Positions 8,003 through 16,319 of a DNA stretch of 36,118 nt are shown here, in pieces. Numbering within the stretch: position 1 is the first letter of the stretch; every line of letters starts with the position of its first letter. The DNA is from JAEYFP01 sp964566545. Lineage in GTDB: Bacteria > Bacillota > Clostridia > Lachnospirales > Lachnospiraceae. The notes beneath the pieces were generated by a model that was given only the letters and a program-made list of their open reading frames with translations, made no database searches and had not been told where the DNA came from. Position numbers and translations under genes: made by a program. The DNA is taken from NCBI GenBank assembly GCA_964566545.1, contig CAZMIX010000023.1, forward strand, positions 1-36,118. The letters run 5' to 3'.

Positions 8003-9378
8003 TGAAAAAAGCGATTGTTCCGATTATGACAATTATTCTGTTGACGTTTATTGGATGCTACTTGATCGCAACGGAATATATGAAGAGCAAGGTTGCCGAT
8101 GAGTTCGGCAAGACAACGACCGAGGTGTCTGAGGAGGAAAAGCTGACAAACGAAGATACGGTCATTTTGCTTGCGAAGGACACAGAAGAAAAGATGCTGA
8201 CGCTTCGTCTGGTGACGGGAGGCAGGGAGCAGGAGCTTTCCTATGATGGCAGGACGGCTGTTTTAGGTCGCTACAGCGACAGCCTTTCGATGGAACAGTT
8301 GGAAGTCGGTGAAATTCTGGATATTGTTTATTCGACTCATAGCCGGAGACTGAGCACGATCCGGATATCGGGCAACACATGGACGAATACAGGTGTCAAG
8401 AAGTTTTCTGTCGATGAAAAGAAAAAAATTATGGAGGTTGGGCAGGAGCAGTATCAGTTTACGGATGATCTTGTTATTTTTTCAGACGGCAAGCCGGCGC
8501 AGCTTATGGACATTACAGCGCTTGATACTCTGACGATCAAGGGCTATAATCGGAAAGTTTGTTCGATTCTTATAGAAAAAGGTCATGGGTATCTTCGTCT
8601 TTTGAATGACGCGTATTTTGTTGGCGGCTGGATTGAGGTGGGACAGGCTGTTATTAAGCCGATCACATCGGAAATGCTGCTGCCTGTTCCGGAAGGAAGC
8701 TACACGGTACGGTTGACAAACAAAGGTTATTCCGGGCAGAAGGATATAAAAATTATCAGGGATCAGGAAACTCAAATTGACCTGTCGGAAATCGACATCG
8801 AGGAGGTTGCGATCGGACATATCGCCTTTCACATTACACCTGATTACGCGCAGCTTTACGTCGATGGGGATATGACGGATTTTACCGAGCGGGTGCCGCT
8901 GGAATTCGGGATTCATCAAATCCGGGCGGAGCTGCCCGGTTATGAGACGGTCGAAACGAATATCAAGGTCGGTTCGGAATTTGCCAACATCGACATCGAG
9001 CTGGACGAAGAAACGGAAGAAGCGGAAAGCGCTTCGTCCTCGAGCTCTGCAAAGAGCAGCTCGTCAAGCAGCCGATCCGGCAGCTTTAGCAGCTCGTCGG
9101 AAAGTTCCTCATCGAGCAGCAGTACGACAAGTGCTTCCTCCAGTTCAACGGCCGTTTTATCAGAGAATAAAAAGATGTATGTGGAAGGGCCGTCGGAGGC
9201 GGAAGTATATCTGGACGGAAACTACATCGGAATCGCGCCGGTCAGCACGGCGAAAGTAACCGGCTCTCATGTGATCACGCTGAGTAAGAACGGCTATCAG
9301 ACGAAAAGCTACACGGTCAATATTGATAATGACGGAAATGATGTCACGTTTTCCTTCTCGGAGCTTGTGGCGCAATGA
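8002..9378 (+). CDS. Membrane-anchored PEGA-domain protein with serine-rich linker
   Basis: The 458-residue protein starts with an uncleaved-looking signal anchor (about residues 4-24, IVPIMTIILLTFIGCYLIA). Residues 45-230 form an unrecognised, beta-rich region. PEGA-like beta modules follow: a partial one near 225-255, one near 271-335 with LYVDGDMTDFTERVPLEFG, and one at the C-terminus (about 391-455) with VYLDGNYIGIAPVSTAKVTG. Between the last two lies a Ser-rich, low-complexity linker (about 343-385) of the kind that spans cell wall. PEGA modules are typical of surface proteins. The start overlaps the CotS-family stop by one base, so the pair is translationally coupled, hinting at a sporulation or envelope role. 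A hairpin terminator follows. I cannot assign a specific function. Confidence 0.85.
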   Translation: MKKAIVPIMTIILLTFIGCYLIATEYMKSKVADEFGKTTTEVSEEEKLTNEDTVILLAKDTEEKMLTLRLVTGGREQELSYDGRTAVLGRYSDSLSMEQLEVGEILDIVYSTHSRRLSTIRISGNTWTNTGVKKFSVDEKKKIMEVGQEQYQFTDDLVIFSDGKPAQLMDITALDTLTIKGYNRKVCSILIEKGHGYLRLLNDAYFVGGWIEVGQAVIKPITSEMLLPVPEGSYTVRLTNKGYSGQKDIKIIRDQETQIDLSEIDIEEVAIGHIAFHITPDYAQLYVDGDMTDFTERVPLEFGIHQIRAELPGYETVETNIKVGSEFANIDIELDEETEEAESASSSSSAKSSSSSSRSGSFSSSSESSSSSSSTTSASSSSTAVLSENKKMYVEGPSEAEVYLDGNYIGIAPVSTAKVTGSHVITLSKNGYQTKSYTVNIDNDGNDVTFSFSELVAQ

Positions 9379-9427
9379 TGCAAAAGGATTCATTTTTCTT
9401 GTGAAAATCAGAATAAGGAAGTATAAT

Positions 9428-9471
9428 AAAAACTGGTATGTTGGTCCGTATGGTCCGGCATGCCGGTTTTT
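9428..9471 (+). terminator. Intrinsic terminator after the CotS-PEGA pair
   Basis: AAAAACTGGTATG (9428-9440) pairs with CATGCCGGTTTTT (9459-9471) over 13 positions with two G-U pairs, and the 3' arm ends in five T. The 18-base loop is long but the stem is strong. Confidence 0.75.
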
Positions 9472-9523
9472 CGCATAACAGGAAATTGAAGAAAACTTGT
9501 TTACTTTATTTATGAGGATGATT

Positions 9524-11194
9524 ATGAAAGCATATTTACAGGATAAGGAAAACAGAATCGCGGCGGCCGTATTTCTCATAACGATGCTGATCGCATGCAG
9601 CCCGTTGATTACGAGGTATTGCATCAACGGACATGATGCGGAATATCACCTTCTCCGGATCGAGAGTCTGAAGGAGGGCATTTTGATGGGCAGGCCGTTC
9701 CTGAAGGTCAACGTGCTGTTCTTCGGCGGGGCGGGATATGCCAGTTCTTTGTTCTATCCTGATTTTTTGTTATATTTCCCGGCGCTTTTGCGCGTGTGCG
9801 GAGTAGGCATCAATGCGAGCTACCATCTGTTTATCGCGCTTTGCTTCTGTCTCTGCTACGGCGCGGCCTGTTACTGCACAAGGCGGATGACAGGTTCCCG
9901 CTATGCGGGAATGGCGGCGGGCGTTTTACTGACGCTGTGCCAGTATCATATGGATGACGTCTATATCAGAAGTGCGGCCGGCGAATATACCGCGTTTATT
10001 TTTTTGCCGTTTGTCATTTACGGTATTTACAATGTGCTTTATGAAGAGATGGACAGGCCGTGGGCCCTCGGCCTCGGCTTTGGCGGCGTGCTGCTCTGCC
10101 ATACGAGCACGTTTGTGATGTGTCTGGTGCTTGGAATCGCCGCGTTTCTTTTGAAATGGCGTACGTTTGCGAAAAAGCCGGCGCTGATCAGGCGGGTTGC
10201 GCTGACGGCGGTATTTACGGCGGCTGTCACGGTTCTTTACTGGCTTCCGGTGATGGAACAGCTTTTGTCGGCGCAGTTTTATGTCAGTATTCCGTGGATG
10301 AAGCCTGTGGATGAGGCGGTTCGTTTTGCAGAGGTTCTTTATCCGGTATTTCCTTCCCTCGGATTCTTGCTTTTACTATTCTTGCTTCCCCGTATTTTTT
10401 TAAAAAAGGATGTAGAGAATGAAAAGCTTTTAGGCTTTGCCGACTGTCTGACGGCGGCTGGCGTGCTGTTTGCGCTTCTTGCGACAGATCTTGTTCCATG
10501 GGATCGAATTGGAAGTTATTTATCGTTTGTTCAGTTCCCGTGGCGCTTTTTTATCATGAGTTCCGTGCTTCTTTCTCTTGCGGATGCGCTGATTTTGTTC
10601 TGCTGCATGAAAAGGGATGCAGGAATCCCGCTTGAAAAAGTGACGCTGCTGCTTGTGCTTTTTGTGATGTCGGCGGGCGCCTTGACCAGCCTTTCTAAAA
10701 ATACCGAGGGCTATTATGATTATTCGGATGATTACTATACGCATCAACCGTATACGGCGAACGTCATTGCAGGCGAATGGCTGCCGCAGACCGTAACGGA
10801 TGCGGACGCGCTTGTTGCAAAGAGCGGGCGGCTGCTTTCCGATAAGGGCGATACGCTTTCTTTTGAACGGGTAAAGAATGCGATCACGGTTACGATTGAA
10901 AAGGACTATGCGTATGTAGATGTCCCATTCATTTACTATAAAGGCTATTCAGCGTATCTTGTCAAAGAGGATGGCACAAAGACGGAGCTTCCCGTTACAG
11001 GTGAAGGAAATAACGGCTTTTGCCGGGTTTTTCTTGGCGATCAGATGCGCGGCAGTCTGACGGTCGTTTATGACGGTACGTTTGCGCAGGGCTTTGCGAT
11101 GGGCATCTTTATTGTTGCCGTGCTGGAGCTGGCCGGATTATTTTTAATAAAAAAGAAAAAGCTTCTCAAAAAGCGCAAGGAGGCGGCAGAATGA
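9524..11194 (+). CDS. Polytopic membrane protein, GT-C-like (PTPS-related membrane domain)
   Basis: The 556-residue protein has about ten hydrophobic segments, starting with AAAVFLITMLIACSPLITRY near residue 12-31. Just after this comes NGHDAEYHLLRIESLKEG: an acidic first extracytoplasmic loop with Asp/Glu/His, as in GT-C lipid-linked sugar transferases and the Pfam group called 6-pyruvoyl-tetrahydropterin synthase-related membrane proteins. A soluble beta-rich domain (about residues 405-525) precedes one last transmembrane segment and a Lys-rich tail. ATG 9524 is chosen because TGAGGA lies six bases upstream; upstream in-frame TTG 9497 and ATGs at 9512 and 9518 have poorer support. It overlaps the next gene by four bases (ATGA). 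A role in building or transferring a surface glycan is inference. Confidence 0.75.
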   Translation: MKAYLQDKENRIAAAVFLITMLIACSPLITRYCINGHDAEYHLLRIESLKEGILMGRPFLKVNVLFFGGAGYASSLFYPDFLLYFPALLRVCGVGINASYHLFIALCFCLCYGAACYCTRRMTGSRYAGMAAGVLLTLCQYHMDDVYIRSAAGEYTAFIFLPFVIYGIYNVLYEEMDRPWALGLGFGGVLLCHTSTFVMCLVLGIAAFLLKWRTFAKKPALIRRVALTAVFTAAVTVLYWLPVMEQLLSAQFYVSIPWMKPVDEAVRFAEVLYPVFPSLGFLLLLFLLPRIFLKKDVENEKLLGFADCLTAAGVLFALLATDLVPWDRIGSYLSFVQFPWRFFIMSSVLLSLADALILFCCMKRDAGIPLEKVTLLLVLFVMSAGALTSLSKNTEGYYDYSDDYYTHQPYTANVIAGEWLPQTVTDADALVAKSGRLLSDKGDTLSFERVKNAITVTIEKDYAYVDVPFIYYKGYSAYLVKEDGTKTELPVTGEGNNGFCRVFLGDQMRGSLTVVYDGTFAQGFAMGIFIVAVLELAGLFLIKKKKLLKKRKEAAE

Positions 11195-12618
11195 GCGGAC
11201 GGAAAAACATAATTGCGGCGTTGGCGGCTGTGATGGCATTTACTCTGTGTGGCTGCGAGAATGTTATTGTGGACGGCGTATTGTCCCTGTTGGATACAAA
11301 GCCTGAGGTGCGGGCGGCAGCGGAGCTTCAGTCCGCGGAAAATATAGAGTCAAAGCTGGATATCGGAGCGATCGGATTTGACGGAGAAGAGAAGCTGTCT
11401 CTTCTGTCCGAAAATGAAACCGAAGAAGAAATGCCGCAGGCGGTGCTCGTCAATTTGTCAGGTTATGAAAGTACGGGTGAAAAAATAGCGGTATTCAGGG
11501 GCGAGGAGCTGGATGAGACTTTTGAAGTGGTGGACGCTAAGACGGAGGAAGCCGTTTTTTCCGGTTATATTGTGGAAGCGAAGCAAAATAAAAGGAACGG
11601 GGAGACAAATGCCCGCGGCGACTTCAGCTCTCTGACAAAGCCGGGCGCTTATTATATCCGCACGAAAAATCATGGAAGTTCCGCTTCCTTTACGATTGAA
11701 AAAGGCTATTATCAGCAGCTTTTGGAGGAACGAAAGCAGTATTTTTCAGACCATAAAACCGGGATATCCGATGGAACGCAGTTCAATAGAAGCATTATGC
11801 AGACGGCTGACTGGCTTCTGACCTATGAATTTTTTACAAAGATGACGGAGGACAGCAGGAAGCCGGAGCTGCTGACGCTTGCAGGGGAAGGAATAGAAGC
11901 GCTGCGGGCATGTCAGGATGATAAAACGGGAAGCGTTACGGCGGGCGATCCTGTCACGCAGGCACAGACCTACCGGTATGCGGCAGTTCTTTCGATGTTT
12001 GCGGATGCCTATGAGAGTTTTGACGCAGACTATGCGGCGAAGTGTCAGGAGAGCGCGGTGCTCGCATGGGAATATGCAAAAAAGCAGGATAAACAGGAGA
12101 ATGCAAAGGACGAGCATTATTGGGCGGCGGCGCAGCTTTATAAGCTGACAGGAGAAGCATCCTATCTTTCCGTTGTGAAAAGCTATGCAAACGGGGAGCC
12201 TTTGAAGGGCTTTTCGGAGGAAGAGACGGGATACCTCGGCTCTCTTGCGTATTTGACGACCTCTTATAAAACGGAGCTGAAGCTCAGTAACCGGATCATG
12301 AAGGCGCTATTTGACGATGCGATCGCGATCGTGAATGAATCGGAAAAGGATGGATACCTAGTAGCAGGCTCAGACGCATATAATGAAGAGAGCGTGCAGC
12401 GGGCATTTTCCAATGCGAGGCTTTTGACGCTTGCGAATGTCGTCAGCAAAAGTGTGGACTATGTGAATACGGCGGGATGGCATTTGGAGTATCTGTATGG
12501 GAGAAATCCATTTATGAAAAATTATGCCGGTGATGTGGAATCTGTTTATTACAGCGAGCCCCAATCATTTGTTTTATCGGGGATGATTGATTCCTACATA
12601 CTTGACGCTGATTTATGA
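11191..12618 (+). CDS. Lipoprotein with CelD_N-like Ig domain and degenerate GH9-like domain
   Basis: The 475-residue protein has a lipoprotein signal (lipobox LCGC, Cys 22). Residues ~80-165 look like the Ig-like domain that precedes many GH9 cellulases (QAVLVNLSGY, then KPGAYYIRTKNHGSSASFTI). The rest follows the GH9 (alpha/alpha)6 pattern: a YAAVLSMFADAYESFDADYA helix, EHYWAAAQLYKLTGEASYL, and LEYLYGRNPFMKNYAGD. The key catalytic features are not visible: the usual DAGD motif after the Ig domain is replaced by SDGTQFN, and the His, Asp and catalytic Glu segment after GRNP is missing because the protein ends about 30 residues later. It may be a binding or scaffold protein. The start overlaps the membrane protein stop (ATGA), so the two are co-translated. 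Confidence 0.72.
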   Translation: MSGRKNIIAALAAVMAFTLCGCENVIVDGVLSLLDTKPEVRAAAELQSAENIESKLDIGAIGFDGEEKLSLLSENETEEEMPQAVLVNLSGYESTGEKIAVFRGEELDETFEVVDAKTEEAVFSGYIVEAKQNKRNGETNARGDFSSLTKPGAYYIRTKNHGSSASFTIEKGYYQQLLEERKQYFSDHKTGISDGTQFNRSIMQTADWLLTYEFFTKMTEDSRKPELLTLAGEGIEALRACQDDKTGSVTAGDPVTQAQTYRYAAVLSMFADAYESFDADYAAKCQESAVLAWEYAKKQDKQENAKDEHYWAAAQLYKLTGEASYLSVVKSYANGEPLKGFSEEETGYLGSLAYLTTSYKTELKLSNRIMKALFDDAIAIVNESEKDGYLVAGSDAYNEESVQRAFSNARLLTLANVVSKSVDYVNTAGWHLEYLYGRNPFMKNYAGDVESVYYSEPQSFVLSGMIDSYILDADL

Positions 12619-12688
12619 CAGGAGAAGGTCCGGAAACTGCTTGGGCAGCCGAATATAAAAAGATTTATCAGAAGGGAAGAGGAGCATT

Positions 12689-13723
12689 ATGAAAATTGTA
12701 GTTTTGGCAGGCGGCATCAGCACGGAGAGAGATGTTTCGTTAAGCTCGGGAACGCAGATTTACAAGGCGCTCAAGGAAAATGGGCATCAGGCGATTTTGC
12801 TGGATGTATTTTTGGGCCATGAGGGAGACATTGATACGATTTTTGAGACGGACACGGACTGGATCAGAGAGGTCGCGCCGGTCGGAGAGACGGCACCCGA
12901 TATCGCGCAGGTGAAGGCGTCGAGGAAGGATCAGTCTGGTGTGCTATTCGGTGAAAATGTCATTTCGATCTGCCGGAAGGCGGATCTGGTTTTTATGGCG
13001 CTTCACGGGGACTGTGGCGAAAACGGGAAAATTCAGGCAGCCTTCGATTTATTTGAAATCAAATATACCGGAACGGATTCGCTGAGCAGCGCGCTTGCGA
13101 TGGATAAGGCCATTTCCAAGCAGCTTTTCCTTATGAACGGAGTCAATACACCGAAAAGCTATATGCTGAGCGGGCCAAAGGATCGAACGCAGCCGACGTA
13201 CCCCTGTGTCGTAAAAATCTGCGGCGGAGGTTCGAGCGTTGGAGTTTATATTGTACAAAATGAGGAAGAATATCAAAAGGCGATAACAGAGGCGTTCTGC
13301 TATGAAGGCAGGGTCATGGTGGAGCAGTATATCAAGGGACGCGAGTTTACGGCCTGCGTTATCGAGGGAAAAGCGCTTCCGGTCGTCGAAATTGCGCCGA
13401 TCAGCGGCTTTTATGATTATAAAAACAAATATCAGGCAGGGAGTACGGTCGAGACGTGCCCGGCGCAGATCGACGGGGAACTGACGGAAAAAATACAGAA
13501 AATGGCGGTGCTCGCCTACGAAACGCTCGGCATCAGCACCTATGCGCGCATGGATTTTATGGTGGATGAAAACGGGGAATGCTATTGCCTCGAGGCCAAT
13601 ACCCTGCCGGGCATGACGCCCACAAGCCTGATTCCGCAGGAGGCTGCGGCGATCGGAAAGTCGTTCGGAGAGTTGTGCGAGTGGATCATTGAGATTTCCT
13701 TGAAAAAATATGAGGACCGGTAA
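12689..13723 (+). CDS. ddl: D-alanine--D-alanine ligase
   Basis: The 344-residue ATP-grasp enzyme joins two D-alanines for the peptidoglycan pentapeptide in the cytoplasm. It begins KIVVLAGGISTERDVSLSSG, the canonical N-terminal glycine loop with Glu. HGDCGENGKIQAAFDL follows near residue 110, then the ATP-binding loop KICGGGSSVGVYIV near 175, and the metal-binding end ARMDFMVDENGECYCLEANT with LPGMTPTSL near 295-315. Length is standard. ATG 12689 has an AAGAGGAG ribosome binding site. murF follows 67 bases downstream, so D-Ala-D-Ala synthesis and its ligation to UDP-MurNAc-tripeptide are encoded together. Confidence 0.96.
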   Translation: MKIVVLAGGISTERDVSLSSGTQIYKALKENGHQAILLDVFLGHEGDIDTIFETDTDWIREVAPVGETAPDIAQVKASRKDQSGVLFGENVISICRKADLVFMALHGDCGENGKIQAAFDLFEIKYTGTDSLSSALAMDKAISKQLFLMNGVNTPKSYMLSGPKDRTQPTYPCVVKICGGGSSVGVYIVQNEEEYQKAITEAFCYEGRVMVEQYIKGREFTACVIEGKALPVVEIAPISGFYDYKNKYQAGSTVETCPAQIDGELTEKIQKMAVLAYETLGISTYARMDFMVDENGECYCLEANTLPGMTPTSLIPQEAAAIGKSFGELCEWIIEISLKKYEDR

Positions 13724-13790
13724 TTTGCAGGTTTTTGTGGTAAAAGGCTGAAAAAATGCTTAATAAAAATGACGGGAGCGGAGACAGAAT

Positions 13791-15185
13791 ATGAAGGGAA
13801 TGACCTTGGAAAAAATAGCAGCGGCGTGCGGCGGCAAGCTGCATTTATACGACGCGGTCGGATTATCTGCCGGTGTTTTTGAAGCGGAGGCTTCATCGGT
13901 CGTGATCGATTCGAGAAAAGCGGAGCCGGGCTGCCTGTTCGTTGCGACAAAGGGCGAGCGCGTGGACGGACATTCCTTCATTCCGCAAGTATGGGAGGCC
14001 GGCGCGCTTGGCGTCGTCTGCGAGACGGAGCCTGGGAAGCAGGATGGAAACTATATCCTTGTGAAGGACAGCTTTCAGGCGCTGAAGGATATCGCGGAGT
14101 ATTACCGTGGAATTTTGACGGTAAAAACGATCGGGATTACCGGAAGTGTCGGAAAGACGAGCACGAAGGAGATGATTGCCGCCGTACTTGCGCAGCGCTT
14201 TTTTGTGCTGAAGACGGCAGGGAATTTTAATAACGAGGTCGGCGTTCCGCTGACCGTATTCAACATTCGAAAGGACCATGACATTGCCGTTCTTGAAATG
14301 GGAATCAGCGATTTTGGAGAGATGGACAGACTGAGCAAAATTGTGAAGCCGGATGTGTGCGTGATGACAAATATCGGCCATTGCCATTTGGAAAACCTTG
14401 GATCGCTGGATGGCGTGCTGAAAGCGAAATCGGAGATTTTTCATTATATGAACGAGCAGGGGGTCGTCTGCTTAAACGGCGACGATGCGAAGCTTGGGAC
14501 GATCCGCGAGGTGAACGGCAGGATGCCCGTTTACTTTGGCAGGGGCACCCGAAATGACGTTTTTGCGACCGACATCGTGAGTTATGGACTCGAGGGAAGC
14601 TCGTGCACGATCCATACCGGGGCGGGCGCATTTTCCGTGACGATTCCGCTTCCAGGCGTTCACATGGTGGATAATGCGCTCGCCGCTACTGCGGTAGGCC
14701 TGATTTTTTCCCTGACGTTTGAGGAAATCAAACGGGGAATCGAGTCGGTTGAAAGCCTCAGCGGCCGCAGCAATTTGATCCGGACAAAAAGCTATCTGCT
14801 TGTAGATGACTGCTATAATGCAAACCCGAAGGCGATGCGGGCGGCGATCGATCTGTTAAGCCATGCAAACGGCCGCAGGGTTGCGATATTGGGCGACATG
14901 CTTGAGCTTGGTGAAAACAGCCGCGTGCTGCATGCTGAGGTAGGCGGCTACGCCGCTAAAGGGGGCGTCGATTTGCTTTTATGCGCCGGAAAGCAGGCAA
15001 GGCATTTATATGAAGCGGCCATCCCTCTGACCTGCGGTCAGGAGTTTCATTACTATGAGACGCGGGAAGTGCTGTTAAAAGCCCTGCAGACCGAACCGCT
15101 CCTGCAGCCGGGCGATACGGTACTGATCAAAGCGTCTCATGGAATGGGCTTTGACCGAATCGTGGAATTTTTAAAGGATCGATAA
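13791..15185 (+). CDS. murF: UDP-N-acetylmuramoyl-tripeptide--D-alanyl-D-alanine ligase
   Basis: The 464-residue Mur ligase adds D-Ala-D-Ala to UDP-MurNAc-tripeptide, the last cytoplasmic step of the peptidoglycan precursor. The N-terminal substrate domain shows VVIDSRKAEPGCLFVATKGE near residue 40-60. The P-loop ITGSVGKTSTKEM lies near 117, followed by GNFNNEVGVPLTVF, the MurF signature. DDCYNANPKAMRAA near 342 and GRRVAILGDMLELGE near 362 mark the C-terminal lobe. Length is normal. A GGAGCGGAG ribosome binding site precedes ATG 13791. It follows ddl with only 67 bases between, so it is likely in the same operon. Confidence 0.96.
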   Translation: MKGMTLEKIAAACGGKLHLYDAVGLSAGVFEAEASSVVIDSRKAEPGCLFVATKGERVDGHSFIPQVWEAGALGVVCETEPGKQDGNYILVKDSFQALKDIAEYYRGILTVKTIGITGSVGKTSTKEMIAAVLAQRFFVLKTAGNFNNEVGVPLTVFNIRKDHDIAVLEMGISDFGEMDRLSKIVKPDVCVMTNIGHCHLENLGSLDGVLKAKSEIFHYMNEQGVVCLNGDDAKLGTIREVNGRMPVYFGRGTRNDVFATDIVSYGLEGSSCTIHTGAGAFSVTIPLPGVHMVDNALAATAVGLIFSLTFEEIKRGIESVESLSGRSNLIRTKSYLLVDDCYNANPKAMRAAIDLLSHANGRRVAILGDMLELGENSRVLHAEVGGYAAKGGVDLLLCAGKQARHLYEAAIPLTCGQEFHYYETREVLLKALQTEPLLQPGDTVLIKASHGMGFDRIVEFLKDR

Positions 15186-15237
15186 GTCTTGCCGTTATGC
15201 ATCGATATCCCGGTTTTTCAACATATGGAGGCTTGCC

Positions 15238-15351
15238 ATGGAGGAAACACACAGTATCGATATTCAAGTCGAGCCGGAGGCCGAAAAGAAAAAGGTGTAT
15301 GGGGCTTCGCATTGTCATCCTGAAAAATACAGACGTATTTCTTATAAATAA
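15238..15351 (+). CDS. Small ORF, 37 residues, unknown
   Basis: A 37-codon frame runs from ATG 15238 to TAA 15349-15351, starting METTH-like (MEETHSIDIQVEPE) and ending YRRISYK. It has a good ribosome binding site (ATGGAGG, 15225-15231) six bases upstream. The product is highly charged: an acidic first half, then a KKK stretch and a GASHCHPEKY segment whose Cys and two His could bind metal. No transmembrane segment is present. It follows murF by 52 bases. I recognise no family. The strong ribosome binding site and clean stop favour a real gene, but codon evidence in so short a frame is weak. Confidence 0.5.
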   Translation: MEETHSIDIQVEPEAEKKKVYGASHCHPEKYRRISYK

Positions 15352-15393
15352 AAAATAGAGCAGCCCATTTATTTAGCAAACGGGCTGCTCTAA
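15352..15393 (-). terminator. Intrinsic terminator of plsC (minus strand)
   Basis: GAGCAGCCC (15358-15366) and GGGCTGCTC (15382-15390) form a perfect 9-bp stem with a 15-base loop. On the minus strand it follows the plsC stop and is succeeded by a T-rich run (TATTTTTTATTT). On the plus strand no T run follows, so it serves the minus-strand gene best, although it also lies right after the plus-strand small ORF. Confidence 0.85.
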
Positions 15394-15401
15394 AAACGTA
15401 A

Positions 15402-16139
15402 TCAGGTAAGCGGTATCCTTTTATGCGCGTCCAGCATTCCCTGAATCAAATTTTGCGTATAGGTGCCCAGGAATTTCTGTTCCTCTTTGGAGAGATCCTT
15501 TGGATAGAACGGCTTGCCATATTCGATAAGGACGGAGGTCTTTTTGATTTTGGGTATATGATTTTCAAGAATCTCGGCGGAATTCGTGATTGCCATCGGG
15601 AGAATCGGACAGCCGGATTTTTCGGCCATTTTCAGGCTACCTTCCTTAAACGGCATCATCTGGTCGGTCTTATTACGCGTGCCCTCCGGAAACACACAGA
15701 TGGAAACGCCGTTTTTGATCAGATTGATCGCTTCGAGTATCGTCTTCATGCCGGATTTTAAATCATCCCGGTCCAAAAACAGGCAGTGCAAGTTCTTCAT
15801 CCAATGCATGAGCAGCGGATAGCGAAGCATTTCCTTTTTAGCAATATAGCCGGTCGGTCTCGGCACCCTTGTATAAGTCATAACGACATCAAAATAGCTC
15901 CTGTGGTTTCCTACATAAAGCACCGCGATATCCTTTGGCACATTTTCCTCACCGATGATCCGCATTTTCGTGCCGGACAGAAAAAGAACGACCCTAAACG
16001 CCCAGTTGACGATCGCAAGGGAGCTTTTGTCTTTTAAAGACGGATTCCATTTACCGATCATCCATTCCGCGATCAAAAGCGGAATGCTCAATACAAGAAA
16101 TAAGACAACAAACGTTCCAGTAGCAATAATTCGAATCAT
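15402..16139 (-). CDS. plsC: 1-acyl-sn-glycerol-3-phosphate acyltransferase (PlsC family)
   Basis: The 245-residue membrane-associated enzyme acylates lysophosphatidic acid to phosphatidic acid in phospholipid synthesis. One N-terminal transmembrane segment (about residues 3-25, IIATGTFVVLFLVLSIPLLIA) precedes the acyltransferase motifs: block I NHRSYFD (HX4D, near residue 75), block II around GYIAKKEMLRYPLL, block III FPEGTRNKTD (near 150), and block IV around PILPMAI. Start ATG at 16139 is chosen because GGAGGA lies eight bases upstream; upstream in-frame codons have no such site. It is a single gene on the opposite strand to its neighbours, with its own promoter and terminator. Confidence 0.92.
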   Translation of the reverse strand: MIRIIATGTFVVLFLVLSIPLLIAEWMIGKWNPSLKDKSSLAIVNWAFRVVLFLSGTKMRIIGEENVPKDIAVLYVGNHRSYFDVVMTYTRVPRPTGYIAKKEMLRYPLLMHWMKNLHCLFLDRDDLKSGMKTILEAINLIKNGVSICVFPEGTRNKTDQMMPFKEGSLKMAEKSGCPILPMAITNSAEILENHIPKIKKTSVLIEYGKPFYPKDLSKEEQKFLGTYTQNLIQGMLDAHKRIPLT

Positions 16140-16167
16140 AAATTTATCCTCCAATCCCCTTTTTCTA

Positions 16168-16196
16168 TTATAGTAAACCCCCATAAAAAATACAAG
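16168..16196 (-). promoter_or_regulatory. Sigma-A-type promoter of plsC
   Basis: Read on the minus strand, TTGTAT (16196-16191) and TATAAT (16173-16168) are 17 bases apart. The -10 is a perfect match and lies 28 bases before the plsC start. Confidence 0.75.
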
Positions 16197-16319
16197 AAAC
16201 AAACGAGGAAAATTTATCTGCGGGCGAGACAGGAACTTTTTATCCCTATGAATAAAAGACGGGGCACGGACATAAATTGAACAAAGAAGGATTGTTCCAT
16301 TTTAAGGAGTTGTGTTGAG

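Noticed and set aside
13893..14444. Minus-strand open frame (183 codons) inside murF
   Set aside because: Antisense to conserved MurF motifs; composition is Arg/His-rich and shadow-like.
16279..16297. Short inverted repeat GAACAA/TTGTTC as an operator
   Set aside because: Six-base arms with a seven-base gap are too short to support alone, and no promoter is apparent around it.
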